DNA of 64,000 bases, taken from positions 1,798,001 to 1,862,000 of the forward strand of contig NZ_AP012324.1 in NCBI RefSeq assembly GCF_001025175.1, given 5' to 3'. Origin of the DNA: Bifidobacterium breve DSM 20213 = JCM 1192 (lineage in GTDB: Bacteria > Actinomycetota > Actinomycetes > Actinomycetales > Bifidobacteriaceae). Under the pieces are notes generated by a model. That model was given only the letters and a program-made list of their open reading frames with translations. It made no database searches and was not told the DNA's origin. The position numbers and the translations under genes are program-made. Shown here piece by piece: positions 1 through 11,457 of this stretch. Positions within the stretch are counted from its first letter, which is position 1. The number at the start of each line of letters is the position of its first letter.

Positions 1-2
1 CC

Positions 3-902
3 GCGTGGAACGAGTCCGAACGCATCCTCGATTGTCTGTTGAACGCCACACGCCAGACTGTTATGCCATATGAGGTACTGGTGGTGGATAACCGATCAAC
101 GGATGACACCTGCGCAATCGTGGAGCGGTTCATTGCCGAACATCCCGAGGCGCCGGTCAAACTGCTGCACCAGAACGACGAGCAAGGGCTGATTCCCACC
201 CGCAATTTCGGCCTGAACGCCGCCACCGGCGATGTGCTGGGACGCTTTGACGCCGATTGCATGATTCGCCCCGATTGGGTTGAGGTGGTTTCCGGGATTT
301 TCACCGAGGATCCCGGGGCCATGGGCGCCACCGGACCGGTGATGTATTACGATATGCCCTCACGCCACTTCGGCCTGAGGAGCGACAATTCCCTGCGCAA
401 ACGCATGTACAAAGCCGACGGCGGCCAGCCGCTGCTGTTCGGCTCGAATATGGCTTTGCGCGCTTCCGCTTGGTATCAGATCGCCAACGAGGTGTGCCGG
501 GACAAAGCCGACGTGATGCATGAGGATATCGATATTTCGCTGCATTTGCTGGGCAAGGATTTGAAAACCGTATATTCGCCGCGCATGATTGCCGCGATGA
601 GCGCTCGACGCATGGATACGTCGCTCAGTTCGTTCCTGAACTATATGCGTCGATTCAAGAACACGTTCGATGCGCATCCACAGCATTGGCGCAAGCATAA
701 GCCGGAAATTCTCTTCACCGCCATGTATCCAGCAATGCATCTGTTCTATCCGGTATGGCAGAAAGTGCTGGACACTGCAGACATCAATCCGGCTGAGGCA
801 GCGTGGATCAACGAGCAGATGGAACTGGCCGAGACCGAAGGCAAGCAGCTCTACGCCGAGACGCCTACTGACGAGGTCTATGACGAGCGCCACGAGAAAT
901 AA
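3..902 (+). CDS. Family 2 glycosyltransferase, 5' end cut off by the window
   Basis: The reading frame is open from the first bases. Codons upstream of the TTG at 39 already read like a GT2 N-terminus (WNESERILDCLLNATRQ), so that TTG is internal and the true start lies before the window. Visible GT2 features are the nucleotide-binding DNRSTDDT, a DxD-like metal site in GRFDADC and a catalytic-region HEDIDISLHLL. The enzyme should move a sugar from a nucleotide-sugar donor to a glycan or lipid acceptor at the cytoplasmic face. No membrane segment is evident in the visible 299 residues. Acceptor and pathway cannot be read from the sequence. It converges on fucO across an inverted-repeat element. 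Confidence 0.85.
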   Translation, partial: AWNESERILDCLLNATRQTVMPYEVLVVDNRSTDDTCAIVERFIAEHPEAPVKLLHQNDEQGLIPTRNFGLNAATGDVLGRFDADCMIRPDWVEVVSGIFTEDPGAMGATGPVMYYDMPSRHFGLRSDNSLRKRMYKADGGQPLLFGSNMALRASAWYQIANEVCRDKADVMHEDIDISLHLLGKDLKTVYSPRMIAAMSARRMDTSLSSFLNYMRRFKNTFDAHPQHWRKHKPEILFTAMYPAMHLFYPVWQKVLDTADINPAEAAWINEQMELAETEGKQLYAETPTDEVYDERHEK

Positions 903-910
903 GTGGGCAT

Positions 911-1029
911 ATAGCGTTGCCCTCGCTGGCGGAGCTGTTAGCAAAGCTGACTGGGGGTGGCTACGGGAATACCGCAACCACCCCCAGTACGTCTCCGACG
1001 GACAGCCCCGCCAGCGGGGGCAACGCTAT
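911..1029. repeat. Paired inverted intergenic repeat, likely bidirectional terminator
   Basis: The ends are exact inverted copies (ATAGCGTTGCC at 911-921, GGCAACGCTAT at 1019-1029). Inside them lie inverted GCTGGCGG/CCGCCAGC and GGGGGTGG/CCACCCCC blocks, so the whole 119 bp can fold into one long hairpin. It sits between two convergent genes. It has the same plan as the elements at 35462-35584 and 48512-48621. Confidence 0.75.
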
Positions 1030-1037
1030 TGAGCAGA

Positions 1038-2189
1038 TCACATCAGCGAGGTGTAGATCTTCAGGATGTCCTCTTCGGTGGCCTGACGCGGGTTGCCCGG
1101 TGTGCACACGTCGTTGAAGGCATCGTGGGCCAGCGGAGCCAGATCGGCCTCGGTGGCACCGACCTCGGAGATCGTGGTCGGGTTCTTCAGATCCACGGTG
1201 AGCTTGTGGACGGCCTGCACGGCCTCCTCACGCACCTTCTCCAGATCGCCGGTGTAGGCATCCTCAACGCCGAAGGCATCGGCGATGTCACGGTACTTCT
1301 CACCAGTGAAGTCCTTGTTGTATTCCATGACCGGAGCCAGCAGAATACCGTTGGCCACACCGTGGGCCACGCCCAGACGACCGCCCAGCGGGTGGGCCAT
1401 GCCGTGCACCAGACCGAGGCCGACGTTGGAGTAAGCCATACCGGTGATGTAGGAGGCGTAGGCCATCTGCTCGCCGGCCGGGATATCGCCATCGGCGGAC
1501 TTGGCCAGGTTCTTGGCAATCATGCGGATGGTCTGCATGGACAGGCAGTCAGACAGGCTCCAAGCACCCGGGGTGATGTAGCCCTCGATGGCGTGGGTCA
1601 GGGCATCCAGACCGGTGGCCACCTTCAGGCCGCGCGGCATGGAGTCGGTCAGATCCGGGTCCACAAAAGCGACAATCGGGATGTCATGCGGGTCGACGGC
1701 CACGAACTTACGCTTGTTGGCGGTATCGGTGACCACATAGTTGATGGTGGTCTCGGAGGCGGTGCCAGCGGTGGTGGGCACGCCGAAGATCGGGACGGAC
1801 GGGTTCTTGGTGTCGGCCACGCCCTCGAGGGAGAGCACGTCGGCGAACTCCGGGTTGGCGGTGATGATGCCGATGCCCTTGCAGGTATCCTGCGGGGAAC
1901 CGCCGCCCAGACCAATCAGGAAGTCGGCGCCGGATTCGGCGAACTTGGCCACGCCATCCTTGATGCACTCGACCGGCGGGTTCGGCTTGACGTTGGAGAA
2001 CACCTCATAGGGCAGGCCGGCCTCGTCCAAAACCTTGGTGACCTTCTCCGCCGTGCCGGTCTCCAGGAGCACCGGGTCGGTGACGATGAACGCCTTCGTG
2101 AAGCCATGCTGCTTGGCAACAGCCGGAATCTCCTTGATGGCGCCGCGACCGAAGTATGCAGTCTGGTTGAAAATCATGCGATAGACCAT
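1038..2189 (-). CDS. fucO: Iron-containing alcohol dehydrogenase, lactaldehyde reductase type
   Basis: The 383-residue product matches the usual length of group III iron-dependent alcohol dehydrogenases. The nucleotide-binding GLGGGSPQDTCKGIG and the metal-binding stretch GLVHGMAHPLGGRLGVAHG with GLDALTHAIEGY are all present. It should reduce lactaldehyde to 1,2-propanediol with NADH in the cytoplasm, which in bifidobacteria serves fucose/rhamnose use and redox balance. The frame is open upstream to 2402, but the start at 2189 has AAGGAG at good distance and fits FucO-type N-termini. No fucose genes adjoin it; two palindromes upstream suggest its own regulation. Confidence 0.9.
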   Translation of the reverse strand: MVYRMIFNQTAYFGRGAIKEIPAVAKQHGFTKAFIVTDPVLLETGTAEKVTKVLDEAGLPYEVFSNVKPNPPVECIKDGVAKFAESGADFLIGLGGGSPQDTCKGIGIITANPEFADVLSLEGVADTKNPSVPIFGVPTTAGTASETTINYVVTDTANKRKFVAVDPHDIPIVAFVDPDLTDSMPRGLKVATGLDALTHAIEGYITPGAWSLSDCLSMQTIRMIAKNLAKSADGDIPAGEQMAYASYITGMAYSNVGLGLVHGMAHPLGGRLGVAHGVANGILLAPVMEYNKDFTGEKYRDIADAFGVEDAYTGDLEKVREEAVQAVHKLTVDLKNPTTISEVGATEADLAPLAHDAFNDVCTPGNPRQATEEDILKIYTSLM

Positions 2190-2274
2190 AAGTGCTCTCC
2201 TTTTGAGCTCGTTCATTAACCGATGAGTCACTCTGTCATTGAGCGGTTCAACGGTTCTCCAGTGTACTCCGAAT

Positions 2275-2286
2275 GTTAACGTTAAC
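2275..2286. promoter_or_regulatory. 12-bp perfect palindrome, candidate fucO operator
   Basis: GTTAACGTTAAC is fully self-complementary and lies 86 bp upstream of the fucO start. Its AACGTT core is of the kind bound by LacI-family proteins. No binding protein can be named from this window. Confidence 0.45.
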
Positions 2287-2345
2287 CTGAAAACACGCTG
2301 AAAAAACAACGCTGAAAATAATGTCAAGAACGGCGAAATTCCGCG

Positions 2346-2370
2346 CTTATTGAGATTCTGTCTCAATAAG
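2346..2370. promoter_or_regulatory. Perfect inverted repeat upstream of fucO
   Basis: CTTATTGAGA and TCTCAATAAG form 10-bp arms around a 5-bp centre. It stands alone in the fucO-cfa divergent region, without a T-tract, which favours a dimeric repressor or activator site over a terminator. The remainder of 2190-2540 shows no other clear feature. Confidence 0.45.
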
Positions 2371-2540
2371 TCGCAGCGATAAGAAACGAGGGAGTCCGGC
2401 ATACGGGGCGCACCTGACCAATTCCATCAGCCGAACGCGAACGGGGTCATCAGATGACTCGCTCACCGTTTTCTACTTCTAGAAGAGGACTAAGATACGT
2501 CGCAGTTGGGGTGATCACAGGTAGTGGAATGAGGTAGATA

Positions 2541-3845
2541 ATGGCAAACGGCAAGGCTATGACGGTCGGCGAGATGGCATCCCTATTTCTCGATCCCGCC
2601 ACCCCTGTTCGCATCGACGCTTTCGATGGCTCTCATTTCGGACCGGCAGACGCCGATCTGAAAGTCAACGTCGCCACCCCGAATTGCATGTATCAGCTGC
2701 TCGCTCATCCGAGCGAAATCGGTATTGTGCGCGCGTATATTCTGGGCGATTTTGGCGTGGAAGGCATCGACTATGCCGATCCGTACCCTGCCATGCGCAA
2801 GCTGATTTCCCTGTCCAAGTACGTCAAGCCGCTCACTCCTGCTTCCATCGCCCGCGTATCCGCAGGAATACTCAGCCATGGCTTCAAGAAGCCGCCGGTG
2901 CCTTCCACCGAGGGACCGAGCAAGTTCGCCCGCATTAAGCGCGGCCTGATGCCACATACCGAAAAGGCCGATTCGGAAACCGTCAGCTTCCATTACGACA
3001 TGTCTAACGAGTTCTATGCCGACTTCCTAGGTCCGTCCATGACCTACACCTGCGCGGTGTTCGACAACGAGCATATGAGCCTTGAAGACGCGCAGGCCAA
3101 CAAGCTGCGCCTGATTCTCGACAAGCTGGATCTGAAGCCAGGCGAACGACTGCTCGATATCGGCTGCGGATGGGGTTCGATGGTCATCACCGCAGCCCGC
3201 CGCGGCATCAAGGCGCTGGGCGTCACGCTGTCCAAGGAACAGGCCGCATACGCCAACGAGTGGATCGCCCGTGAGGGATTGCAGGATCTGGCCGAGGTAC
3301 GCGTGCAGGATTATCGCGAGGTGCCTGAGCATGACTTCGATGGCATCTGCTCAATCGGCATGATGGAACACGTGGGCGTCAAGAACTACCAAAGCTACTT
3401 CGAGGAGATGTTCCGCCTGCTGAAGCCGATGGGCCGCTTGGTGAACCACCAGATCACCATCAGCCATGACAAGCCACACGGCAAGCCCGGCACCGACGAA
3501 TTCCTCGATCGCTACATCTTCCCGGATGGCGACCTCGGCGCGCCCGGCTTCATCGAATCATGCATTCATGACGCCGGTTTCAACGTGGTGCACCAGGAGA
3601 ACCTGCGTCAGCATTACGCGCTCACCCTGCATCACTGGAACCAGAATCTCTCCGAGCACTGGGATGACGCGGTCAAGCAGGTCGGATTCGAGCGTGCCAA
3701 GGTGTGGGGCATGTATATGGCCGCCTGCGCCCTGAACTTCGAGCTCGACGGCATTCAAATTCACCAGTTCCTGGCCGCCAAGCCAGACCGCGTGGGCCAC
3801 CCGGACGGCAAGTGGTATCCGTTGCGCCAATGGTGGCAGGCCTGA
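2541..3845 (+). CDS. cfa: Cyclopropane-fatty-acyl-phospholipid synthase
   Basis: The 434-residue protein has the CFA synthase layout: an N-terminal lipid-binding region, then FHYDMSNEFYADFLG and MTYTCAVF, the S-adenosylmethionine site LLDIGCGWGSM, and ICSIGMMEHVG. It transfers a methylene group from SAM to double bonds of membrane phospholipid acyl chains, raising acid and stress tolerance. The ATG at 2541 follows GAGG at the proper distance. It is monocistronic and ends at a shared bidirectional hairpin. Cyclopropane fatty acids are typical bifidobacterial lipids, so this is expected housekeeping. Confidence 0.94.
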   Translation: MANGKAMTVGEMASLFLDPATPVRIDAFDGSHFGPADADLKVNVATPNCMYQLLAHPSEIGIVRAYILGDFGVEGIDYADPYPAMRKLISLSKYVKPLTPASIARVSAGILSHGFKKPPVPSTEGPSKFARIKRGLMPHTEKADSETVSFHYDMSNEFYADFLGPSMTYTCAVFDNEHMSLEDAQANKLRLILDKLDLKPGERLLDIGCGWGSMVITAARRGIKALGVTLSKEQAAYANEWIAREGLQDLAEVRVQDYREVPEHDFDGICSIGMMEHVGVKNYQSYFEEMFRLLKPMGRLVNHQITISHDKPHGKPGTDEFLDRYIFPDGDLGAPGFIESCIHDAGFNVVHQENLRQHYALTLHHWNQNLSEHWDDAVKQVGFERAKVWGMYMAACALNFELDGIQIHQFLAAKPDRVGHPDGKWYPLRQWWQA

Positions 3846-3861
3846 CACCCCTCGCAACAAC

Positions 3862-3890
3862 GAAAAGCCCCGCATCATGCAGGGCTTTTC
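3862..3890. terminator. Bidirectional terminator between cfa and tRNA-Phe
   Basis: GAAAAGCCC and GGGCTTTTC flank an 11-nt loop. The A and T runs at both ends let it stop transcription from cfa and from the opposing tRNA pair. Confidence 0.85.
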
Positions 3891-3892
3891 TG

Positions 3893-3968
3893 TGGTGGCT
3901 CCGAGCGGCATCGATCCGCTGACCTAGCGATTTTCAGTCGCTCGCTCTACCAACTGAGCTACAGAGCC
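3893..3968 (-). tRNA. tRNA-Phe (GAA)
   Basis: The minus strand folds as a 76-nt cloverleaf. The acceptor GGCTCTG pairs with CGGAGCC, the anticodon loop is CTGAAAA giving GAA, and the 3' CCA is encoded. It is downstream of tRNA-Asp in the same direction and probably co-transcribed. Confidence 0.96.
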
Positions 3969-3981
3969 AGTGAACAGTCGA

Positions 3982-4003
3982 AAGCCCGGACAAAACCGGG
4001 CTT
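3982..4003 (-). other. Hairpin between two tRNA genes
   Basis: AAGCCCGG and CCGGGCTT enclose a 6-nt loop between tRNA-Asp and tRNA-Phe. It may be a processing signal or a weak terminator; its T-rich tail is short. Confidence 0.5.
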
Positions 4004-4017
4004 CATAACCATTCCAG

Positions 4018-4091
4018 CGACCCCGGCCGGACTTGAACCGGTGACCTCCGCCGTGACAGGGCGGCGCTCTAACCAACTGAGCTACGGGGCC
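4018..4091 (-). tRNA. tRNA-Asp (GTC)
   Basis: A 74-nt cloverleaf with acceptor GGCCCCG/CGGGGTC, anticodon stem CCGCC/GGCGG and loop CTGTCAC giving GTC. The discriminator is G. CCA is not encoded. Confidence 0.95.
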
Positions 4092-4385
4092 ATGTTGTTT
4101 CTGTCATGCGACAGACAACAGATGTATATCTTATATGAAATTAGCAACCTCGCAAACCACGGCGTGTTTCGCGATATTGCAGCGTTTCCGGCACTTGGCA
4201 TATTCGTTGTGAATACCTGTAATTTCGCGACTCGCACTGACCGGCACCGCCGATTGCAGATATCCTCTAGGTAACTGGCTTGCTATGGTGAGTGATGCAA
4301 CATATCAGCGACCCAAATGAATAGCAACACCATGAGTGAGACGCGCAACGTTACTCCAGGCAGCTCCAACCATTCCGAGGAACAT

Positions 4386-5255
4386 ATGACAGACCCGATG
4401 ACTACCCCCACGACTGCCGGCGTGGCTCACGCCACCACCGCTAATGCGAGCGCCACGCATCCACACCCATTGCACAAAGTGCTCTCCTTTGTGCGACGCT
4501 CCGGAAGGCTTGACGACCGCCTGCAGCGCGCATGGGACAACTATGCCGACACGTATCTGCTCGATATCACCACTGGCAATCTGCTGGACGTACGCGAAGG
4601 CGTGACGCTCAACCGCAATTTCGTCGCACAGCATTGGGGCAACGACAACCCGCTCATTGTGGAAATCGGCACCGGCCAGGGCGAGAATGTGGTCGCCGCA
4701 GCGGCGGCCCACCCCGAAACGAACTTCCTGGCGCTCGAAGTTTACGACCCCGGCGTGGCCCACACGTTGCTGCTGGCGGGCAAGCAAGGGCTGCCCAATA
4801 TCCGAGTGGCACAGGTCAACGCGCCTGAACTGTTTAAGGTCACCGAGCCCGGCACTGTGGCTGAGGTATGGACGTTCTTCCCCGATCCGTGGCCCAAGAA
4901 GAAGCACCATAAACGCCGTATCGTTCAGGTTGGCATGTCGGACGACATCCACCGCGCACTGGTCGAAAACGGGCTGTGGCGCATCGCCACCGATATCGAG
5001 GATTACGCCTTGCATGTGCACGAGGTGATGGATCATCTTGATGGCTGGACTAACTTGGGAGGCGTCACCGTCAGTCTTCCTGTGGAGCACGTGGGCAAGG
5101 GCAACGCAGACATGGCCGCCGATATGCCGCACGCTGACTTCAAGGAATCCGAACGGTTCGAGGGCCGTGTGCTCACCAACTTCGAGAAGAAGGGACTGGC
5201 AGCCGGCCGAGTGATTCACGATTTCACGTATCAGGCAGTACCGGTCTCCCGATAA
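4386..5255 (+). CDS. trmB: tRNA (guanine-N7)-methyltransferase
   Basis: TrmB methylates G46 in the variable loop of tRNAs using SAM. The SAM motif is [11 protein letters not shown] and the family signature [16 protein letters not shown] is intact. The frame is open to an ATG at 4317, but only the ATG at 4386 has a ribosome site (GAGGAA, six bases away), giving 289 residues. The first 40 residues are low in complexity and rich in Thr, Ala and His, so the catalytic domain begins near [16 protein letters not shown]. Its place between tRNA genes suits its role but is probably coincidental. Confidence 0.92.
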   Translation: MTDPMTTPTTAGVAHATTANASATHPHPLHKVLSFVRRSGRLDDRLQRAWDNYADTYLLDITTGNLLDVREGVTLNRNFVAQHWGNDNPLIVEIGTGQGENVVAAAAAHPETNFLALEVYDPGVAHTLLLAGKQGLPNIRVAQVNAPELFKVTEPGTVAEVWTFFPDPWPKKKHHKRRIVQVGMSDDIHRALVENGLWRIATDIEDYALHVHEVMDHLDGWTNLGGVTVSLPVEHVGKGNADMAADMPHADFKESERFEGRVLTNFEKKGLAAGRVIHDFTYQAVPVSR

Positions 5256-5341
5256 GCGGGCATCCGCGGCACGTCCGACACACGGGCGTGTCGCGGATTT
5301 GCATAAAACCGATTCCTTCATTAAAGTAGCTCAAGTTGTTC

Positions 5342-5413
5342 GCCCCCATCGTCTAACGGTTAGGACACCAGACTTTCAATCTGACAACGAGAGTTCGACT
5401 CTCTCTGGGGGTA
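5342..5413 (+). tRNA. tRNA-Glu (TTC)
   Basis: A 72-nt cloverleaf with acceptor GCCCCCA/TGGGGGT and anticodon loop CTTTCAA giving TTC. CCA is not fully encoded. A phage-type integrase remnant lies just downstream, consistent with this tRNA gene having served as an integration site. Confidence 0.95.
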
Positions 5414-5420
5414 CCGCATA

Positions 5421-5457
5421 GAAGAGCCTTGGAAACGTTGAGATTCCAAGGCTCTTC
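5421..5457 (+). terminator. tRNA-Glu terminator hairpin
   Basis: GAAGAGCCTTGGA is matched by TCCAAGGCTCTTC 8-14 bases after the tRNA. This is a long stem that should end the transcript. A duplicated att site would be expected near here, but no second tRNA-Glu 3' end is seen in the window. Confidence 0.75.
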
Positions 5458-5509
5458 GCATATTCATCGTGCTAGACGCCACCGTTTTGCAAGGTTTTTG
5501 CAAGGCGTT

Positions 5510-5815
5510 CTACTCGTTGCTATCGCCTTCGGTGTCCAATGCCTCGCCGTATTCGTCCAGATCGGAGTCGTACAGGTCGGCGTATGTCTCCATCGTCTGC
5601 GCGAACGTATGGTGTCCGGCTATCCGCTGCACTAGTTTCGGGTTGACACCGGCATGGATAGCCAGACTCACCGCCGTATGCCTTAGATCATGTGGGGTCA
5701 TGTAGTCGGGTACGCCCTCGGTCTTCTCGACGGACACGGTGAGCCAGCCGGTGCGACTGTCGGGATGACGCATGTAGTCGTCCTTGGTCAGGTTGGCTGG
5801 ATTGGCTACAATGCA
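5510..5815 (-). pseudogene. Tyrosine recombinase (integrase), C-terminal remnant
   Basis: About 100 codons remain, ending in EGDSNE. They contain PHDLRHTAVSLAIHAG with the catalytic Arg and His, GHHTFAQTMETYADLY with the second His and the nucleophile Tyr, and a standard integrase tail. An in-frame stop at 5816-5818 cuts off everything upstream, so the DNA-binding and first catalytic arginine regions are gone. The ATG at 5773 lies in the middle of conserved sequence and is unlikely to be a real start. Its position facing tRNA-Glu marks an old site-specific integration event at the edge of the HMO gene island. Confidence 0.85.
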
Positions 5816-6210
5816 TTAGACAGTCCGATGAGGGACGAACGACATGAGATCTGAGGCCGACGATGGCCGGCCCGAAACATCCCCGGATACCGGAGCCCGA
5901 AGGAATTCACCGAACAAGGACTCGTCCTCTAAGAAACTGTCCAACACACCGCTGCCAATCCATCGTCGCCCGCAGGTTCAGGCACGGAAACAACGCCGCC
6001 GGCCGCCACTCCGGCACGATGCAACCCGTCGATGCCGAGGACGCCGACGCGGATGCCGTCGAAACCGCGGAGCCGGTTCCCAGCGGACAATCCGCGGTCT
6101 GACCGAAGCGACAGAGACCGCTCTCCGCCGCGATGATTCTTCCGGCCGGACGACAATCCGACCGGGACCCCGACGGCTCTCTTCCTTCTTCTCTCCCCGT
6201 CGGGCATGGC
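5816..6210. other. GC-rich stretch with no supportable gene
   Basis: Several overlapping frames are open on both strands, but all give Arg/Pro/Ser-rich compositions with no recognisable motif or ribosome site. I read this as eroded mobile DNA between the integrase remnant and the lactose permease terminator. Confidence 0.5.
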
Positions 6211-6254
6211 AACGGCCCTGCGCCAACGGTTCAAACCGTTAACGCAGGGCCGTT
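6211..6254 (-). terminator. lacS terminator
   Basis: AACGGCCCTGCG pairs with CGCAGGGCCGTT, and an inner AACGG/CCGTT stem extends it. It lies 20 bases beyond the lacS stop. Confidence 0.75.
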
Positions 6255-6273
6255 CCCTCGCTGCTCGGACTCT

Positions 6274-7755
6274 TTACTGCTTGTCGGTTTCCTCGGAGGC
6301 GAGTCGTTCTTCGAGCTGTTCGACGATGTGGTCGTGCATGTTCTCGTCAATCTTAACGGCCAGGAGGAAGACGAGGAGGCTGGCGACGATACCGGCGAGC
6401 GGCAGGTAGTAGGCGCAGGTCTTGAACGTGCGAATGTTCGCGGCGGTCATGTCGGCGGCGGTGGCGTTGCCGACCATTCCGGCGGCGACGACCACGAAGC
6501 CCACGATGCCGTTGGACAGGGCGCCAGCGATCTTGTCGAGCATCGGGCGCACGGAGAGGGTGACGGCCTCGTTGCGCTTGCCGGTCTTGAGCTGTCCGTA
6601 TTCGATGGAGTCGGTCATGCTCAGGATGGCGGTCATCTGGATGGTCTGCGCGGGAAGGTAGAAGAGGACGAGCGCGACGATGACGACGGGCAGGTTCATG
6701 GGCGCGATGATGAACAGCGTGTAGCCGGCGATCATGAGCGCCATGCCGGCGGTGTACAGCCAGCGGCGCGGAATGCGGCGGTTGAGCACCGGGTAGAGGG
6801 GCGTGGTGACCAGTCCGGTGATGACCGGGATGACGCCGGCGATGGAGAAGCTGTCCGGGGCGCCGAGCACGTATTTGAACTGGTAGAAGAGCACGCCGGT
6901 GGTGGCGACGTTGGCCACGGAGTACAGCAAGTAGCTCAGGGCGACCCACAGGAGCTGGTCGTTCTGGGCGATGGCCTTGAACGCCTCGATGGGGTTGCCG
7001 TTGGCCTCGGCCTTGGCGCGCAGCTCGCCCTGGTTCTCTCGGGTGCCGAACGCGACGCTCCACGCGGTGAACAAGCCGAGCACGGCAATGATGATGGCGA
7101 ACGCCGCCCAGCCGGTGCGGCCCTGCTCCCACTGGCCGGTGAACTTCCAGGTGAACCAGCTGACGACGGGCACGACGATGACGGTGACGCCGTTGTAGCC
7201 GATGGATCCGGTGAACGCGCCGAGCGCGGTGTACGTGCTGCGCTCGTGCGAGTCGGAGGAAATCGCGGGGATCATGCCCCAGTACGAGATGTCGCGCAGC
7301 GAGTAGATCACGTCGAGCAGGATGAACACGATGACGAACAGGACCATGAACACGCCGGTGTTCACGTCCACGAGGCCGAACAGGCCGGTGAACACCATGA
7401 TCAGCAGGATGCCGGGCACGATGCCGCCGATGAACTGCCAGGGACGGAACCGGCCCCATCGGGTGTTCGTGTTGTCCACGAGGTTGCCGAGCAGCGGGTC
7501 GAGGAAGATCTCCGCGATGCGGATGACCACTATGAGTCCGGTGATCACCGCGATGAGGCGCTTGGCCAGCGTCTTGTCCACATCGATGAACAGCGCGGTG
7601 GTCACGAATGTGATGAAGAACGTGCTCATCGTGTTGTAGAACGCGGCCTGGCCCAGGTTGCCGAATGCGTATGCGATCTTCTGCCCCATGTTTCCTGAAG
7701 GCGTGGCATGCGGCTGTTCCGACGTCGCCATGCGCTGTGTGGTGGATCCGCTCAT
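6274..7755 (-). CDS. lacS: GPH-family sugar:cation symporter, probable lactose permease
   Basis: The 493-residue integral membrane protein has about 12 hydrophobic segments and the glycoside-pentoside-hexuronide family signature DPLLGNLVDNTNTRWGRFRP near residues 80-100. No EIIA-like domain is attached at the C-terminus, unlike streptococcal LacS. It should import lactose or related beta-galactosides with a cation. The start at 7755 follows AAGGAGG ten bases upstream; the frame is open to 7959 but without a ribosome site. It is divergent from the beta-galactosidase gene, and an operator-like site overlaps its promoter. I recall the same pair as lacS-lacZ6 in B. breve. Confidence 0.88.
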   Translation of the reverse strand: MSGSTTQRMATSEQPHATPSGNMGQKIAYAFGNLGQAAFYNTMSTFFITFVTTALFIDVDKTLAKRLIAVITGLIVVIRIAEIFLDPLLGNLVDNTNTRWGRFRPWQFIGGIVPGILLIMVFTGLFGLVDVNTGVFMVLFVIVFILLDVIYSLRDISYWGMIPAISSDSHERSTYTALGAFTGSIGYNGVTVIVVPVVSWFTWKFTGQWEQGRTGWAAFAIIIAVLGLFTAWSVAFGTRENQGELRAKAEANGNPIEAFKAIAQNDQLLWVALSYLLYSVANVATTGVLFYQFKYVLGAPDSFSIAGVIPVITGLVTTPLYPVLNRRIPRRWLYTAGMALMIAGYTLFIIAPMNLPVVIVALVLFYLPAQTIQMTAILSMTDSIEYGQLKTGKRNEAVTLSVRPMLDKIAGALSNGIVGFVVVAAGMVGNATAADMTAANIRTFKTCAYYLPLAGIVASLLVFLLAVKIDENMHDHIVEQLEERLASEETDKQ

Positions 7756-7824
7756 GGTGTGGTGGCCTCCTTGCGACCTATAAAGAATCCGTACGCGGGA
7801 ACCGCTCCAATCCCGCAAAACTTC

Positions 7825-7860
7825 AGTATAGAACTTTCTTGAAAAAGTAAAAAAATTTAC
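7825..7860 (-). promoter_or_regulatory. lacS promoter with overlapping LacI-type operator
   Basis: On the minus strand, TATACT (7825-7830) makes a good -10. The palindrome GTAAA-AAAA-TTTAC (7847-7860) covers the -35 position. The same half-sites recur at 8018-8031 and 12489-12506, supporting repression by the LacI protein encoded at 11458-12468. Confidence 0.6.
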
Positions 7861-8017
7861 CGCGTGTCGCAAATCATGCCAACGTTTTGCAACCAGCACT
7901 CCGTGTGGATGAGTAAGGTTTGAAGCTTGCTTGATGTGCTTGGGTCTTAAGAAATCCACGTATTTTGCATGTTGTAGGCCTTATGCCGCGAGATGCTGGA
8001 AAAATTTGCGCAATCAA

Positions 8018-8031
8018 GTAAAAATATTTAT
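8018..8031 (+). promoter_or_regulatory. LacI-type operator upstream of lacZ
   Basis: GTAAA-AATA-TTTAT differs by one base from the perfect lacS site. It lies about 90 bp before the beta-galactosidase start, next to an AT-rich stretch (TTATTATATAAGG) that probably holds the -10. Confidence 0.55.
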
Positions 8032-8044
8032 CCTTATTATATAA

Positions 8045-11257
<3,213 letters not shown>

Positions 11258-11265
11258 CCGGCAAC

Positions 11266-11297
11266 GGGCGGCGGCATGCACCATCATGCCGCCGCCC
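11266..11297 (+). terminator. lacZ terminator
   Basis: GGGCGGCGGCATG and CATGCCGCCGCCC form a 13-bp perfect stem with a 6-nt loop eight bases after the lacZ stop. Confidence 0.8.
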
Positions 11298-11319
11298 GTA
11301 CCCGTATATATTCATATTC

Positions 11320-11445
11320 CCCAAACACAACAACGACATCAACCAGGTGCCGACCCACTGCATCACGCAGGGCATCGGCACGGTGCTCAAGGCCCGCCAC
11401 CTCGTGCTGCTCGCATTCGGCGCGGGCAAGGCCGCGAGCCAGTGC
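11320..11445 (+). pseudogene. Glucosamine-6-phosphate deaminase (nagB) fragment
   Basis: Between the lacZ terminator and the lacI stop, the plus strand encodes HNNDINQVPTHCITQGIG followed by TVLKARHLVLLAFGAGKA. This matches the conserved NagB segment NNDVNQVP...T.G.GT.L.A....L...G..KA. About 40 codons survive, with no start, no active-site parts and no ribosome site, so it is a gene fossil. It implies that the ancestral locus, or the donor of this island, linked beta-galactoside use to GlcNAc catabolism. Confidence 0.75.
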
Positions 11446-11457
11446 CGTCCGTCTTCG

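Noticed and set aside
39-902. TTG at 39 as the start of the glycosyltransferase
   Set aside because: Upstream codons in the same frame continue the GT2 N-terminal motif, so the start is outside the window.
957-2219. 420-residue plus-strand frame opposite fucO
   Set aside because: Mirror frame of a well-supported dehydrogenase, His/Gly/Val-rich, with no ribosome site.
5844-6242. 132-residue plus-strand frame and overlapping frames in the gap left of lacS
   Set aside because: Arg/Pro/Ser-rich in every frame, no family match recognised, and it runs through the lacS terminator.
6133-7698. 521-residue plus-strand frame opposite lacS
   Set aside because: Extremely rich in Asp, Glu, Gly and His, no motif, exact antisense of a clear membrane transporter. 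High-GC third positions create such mirror frames here.
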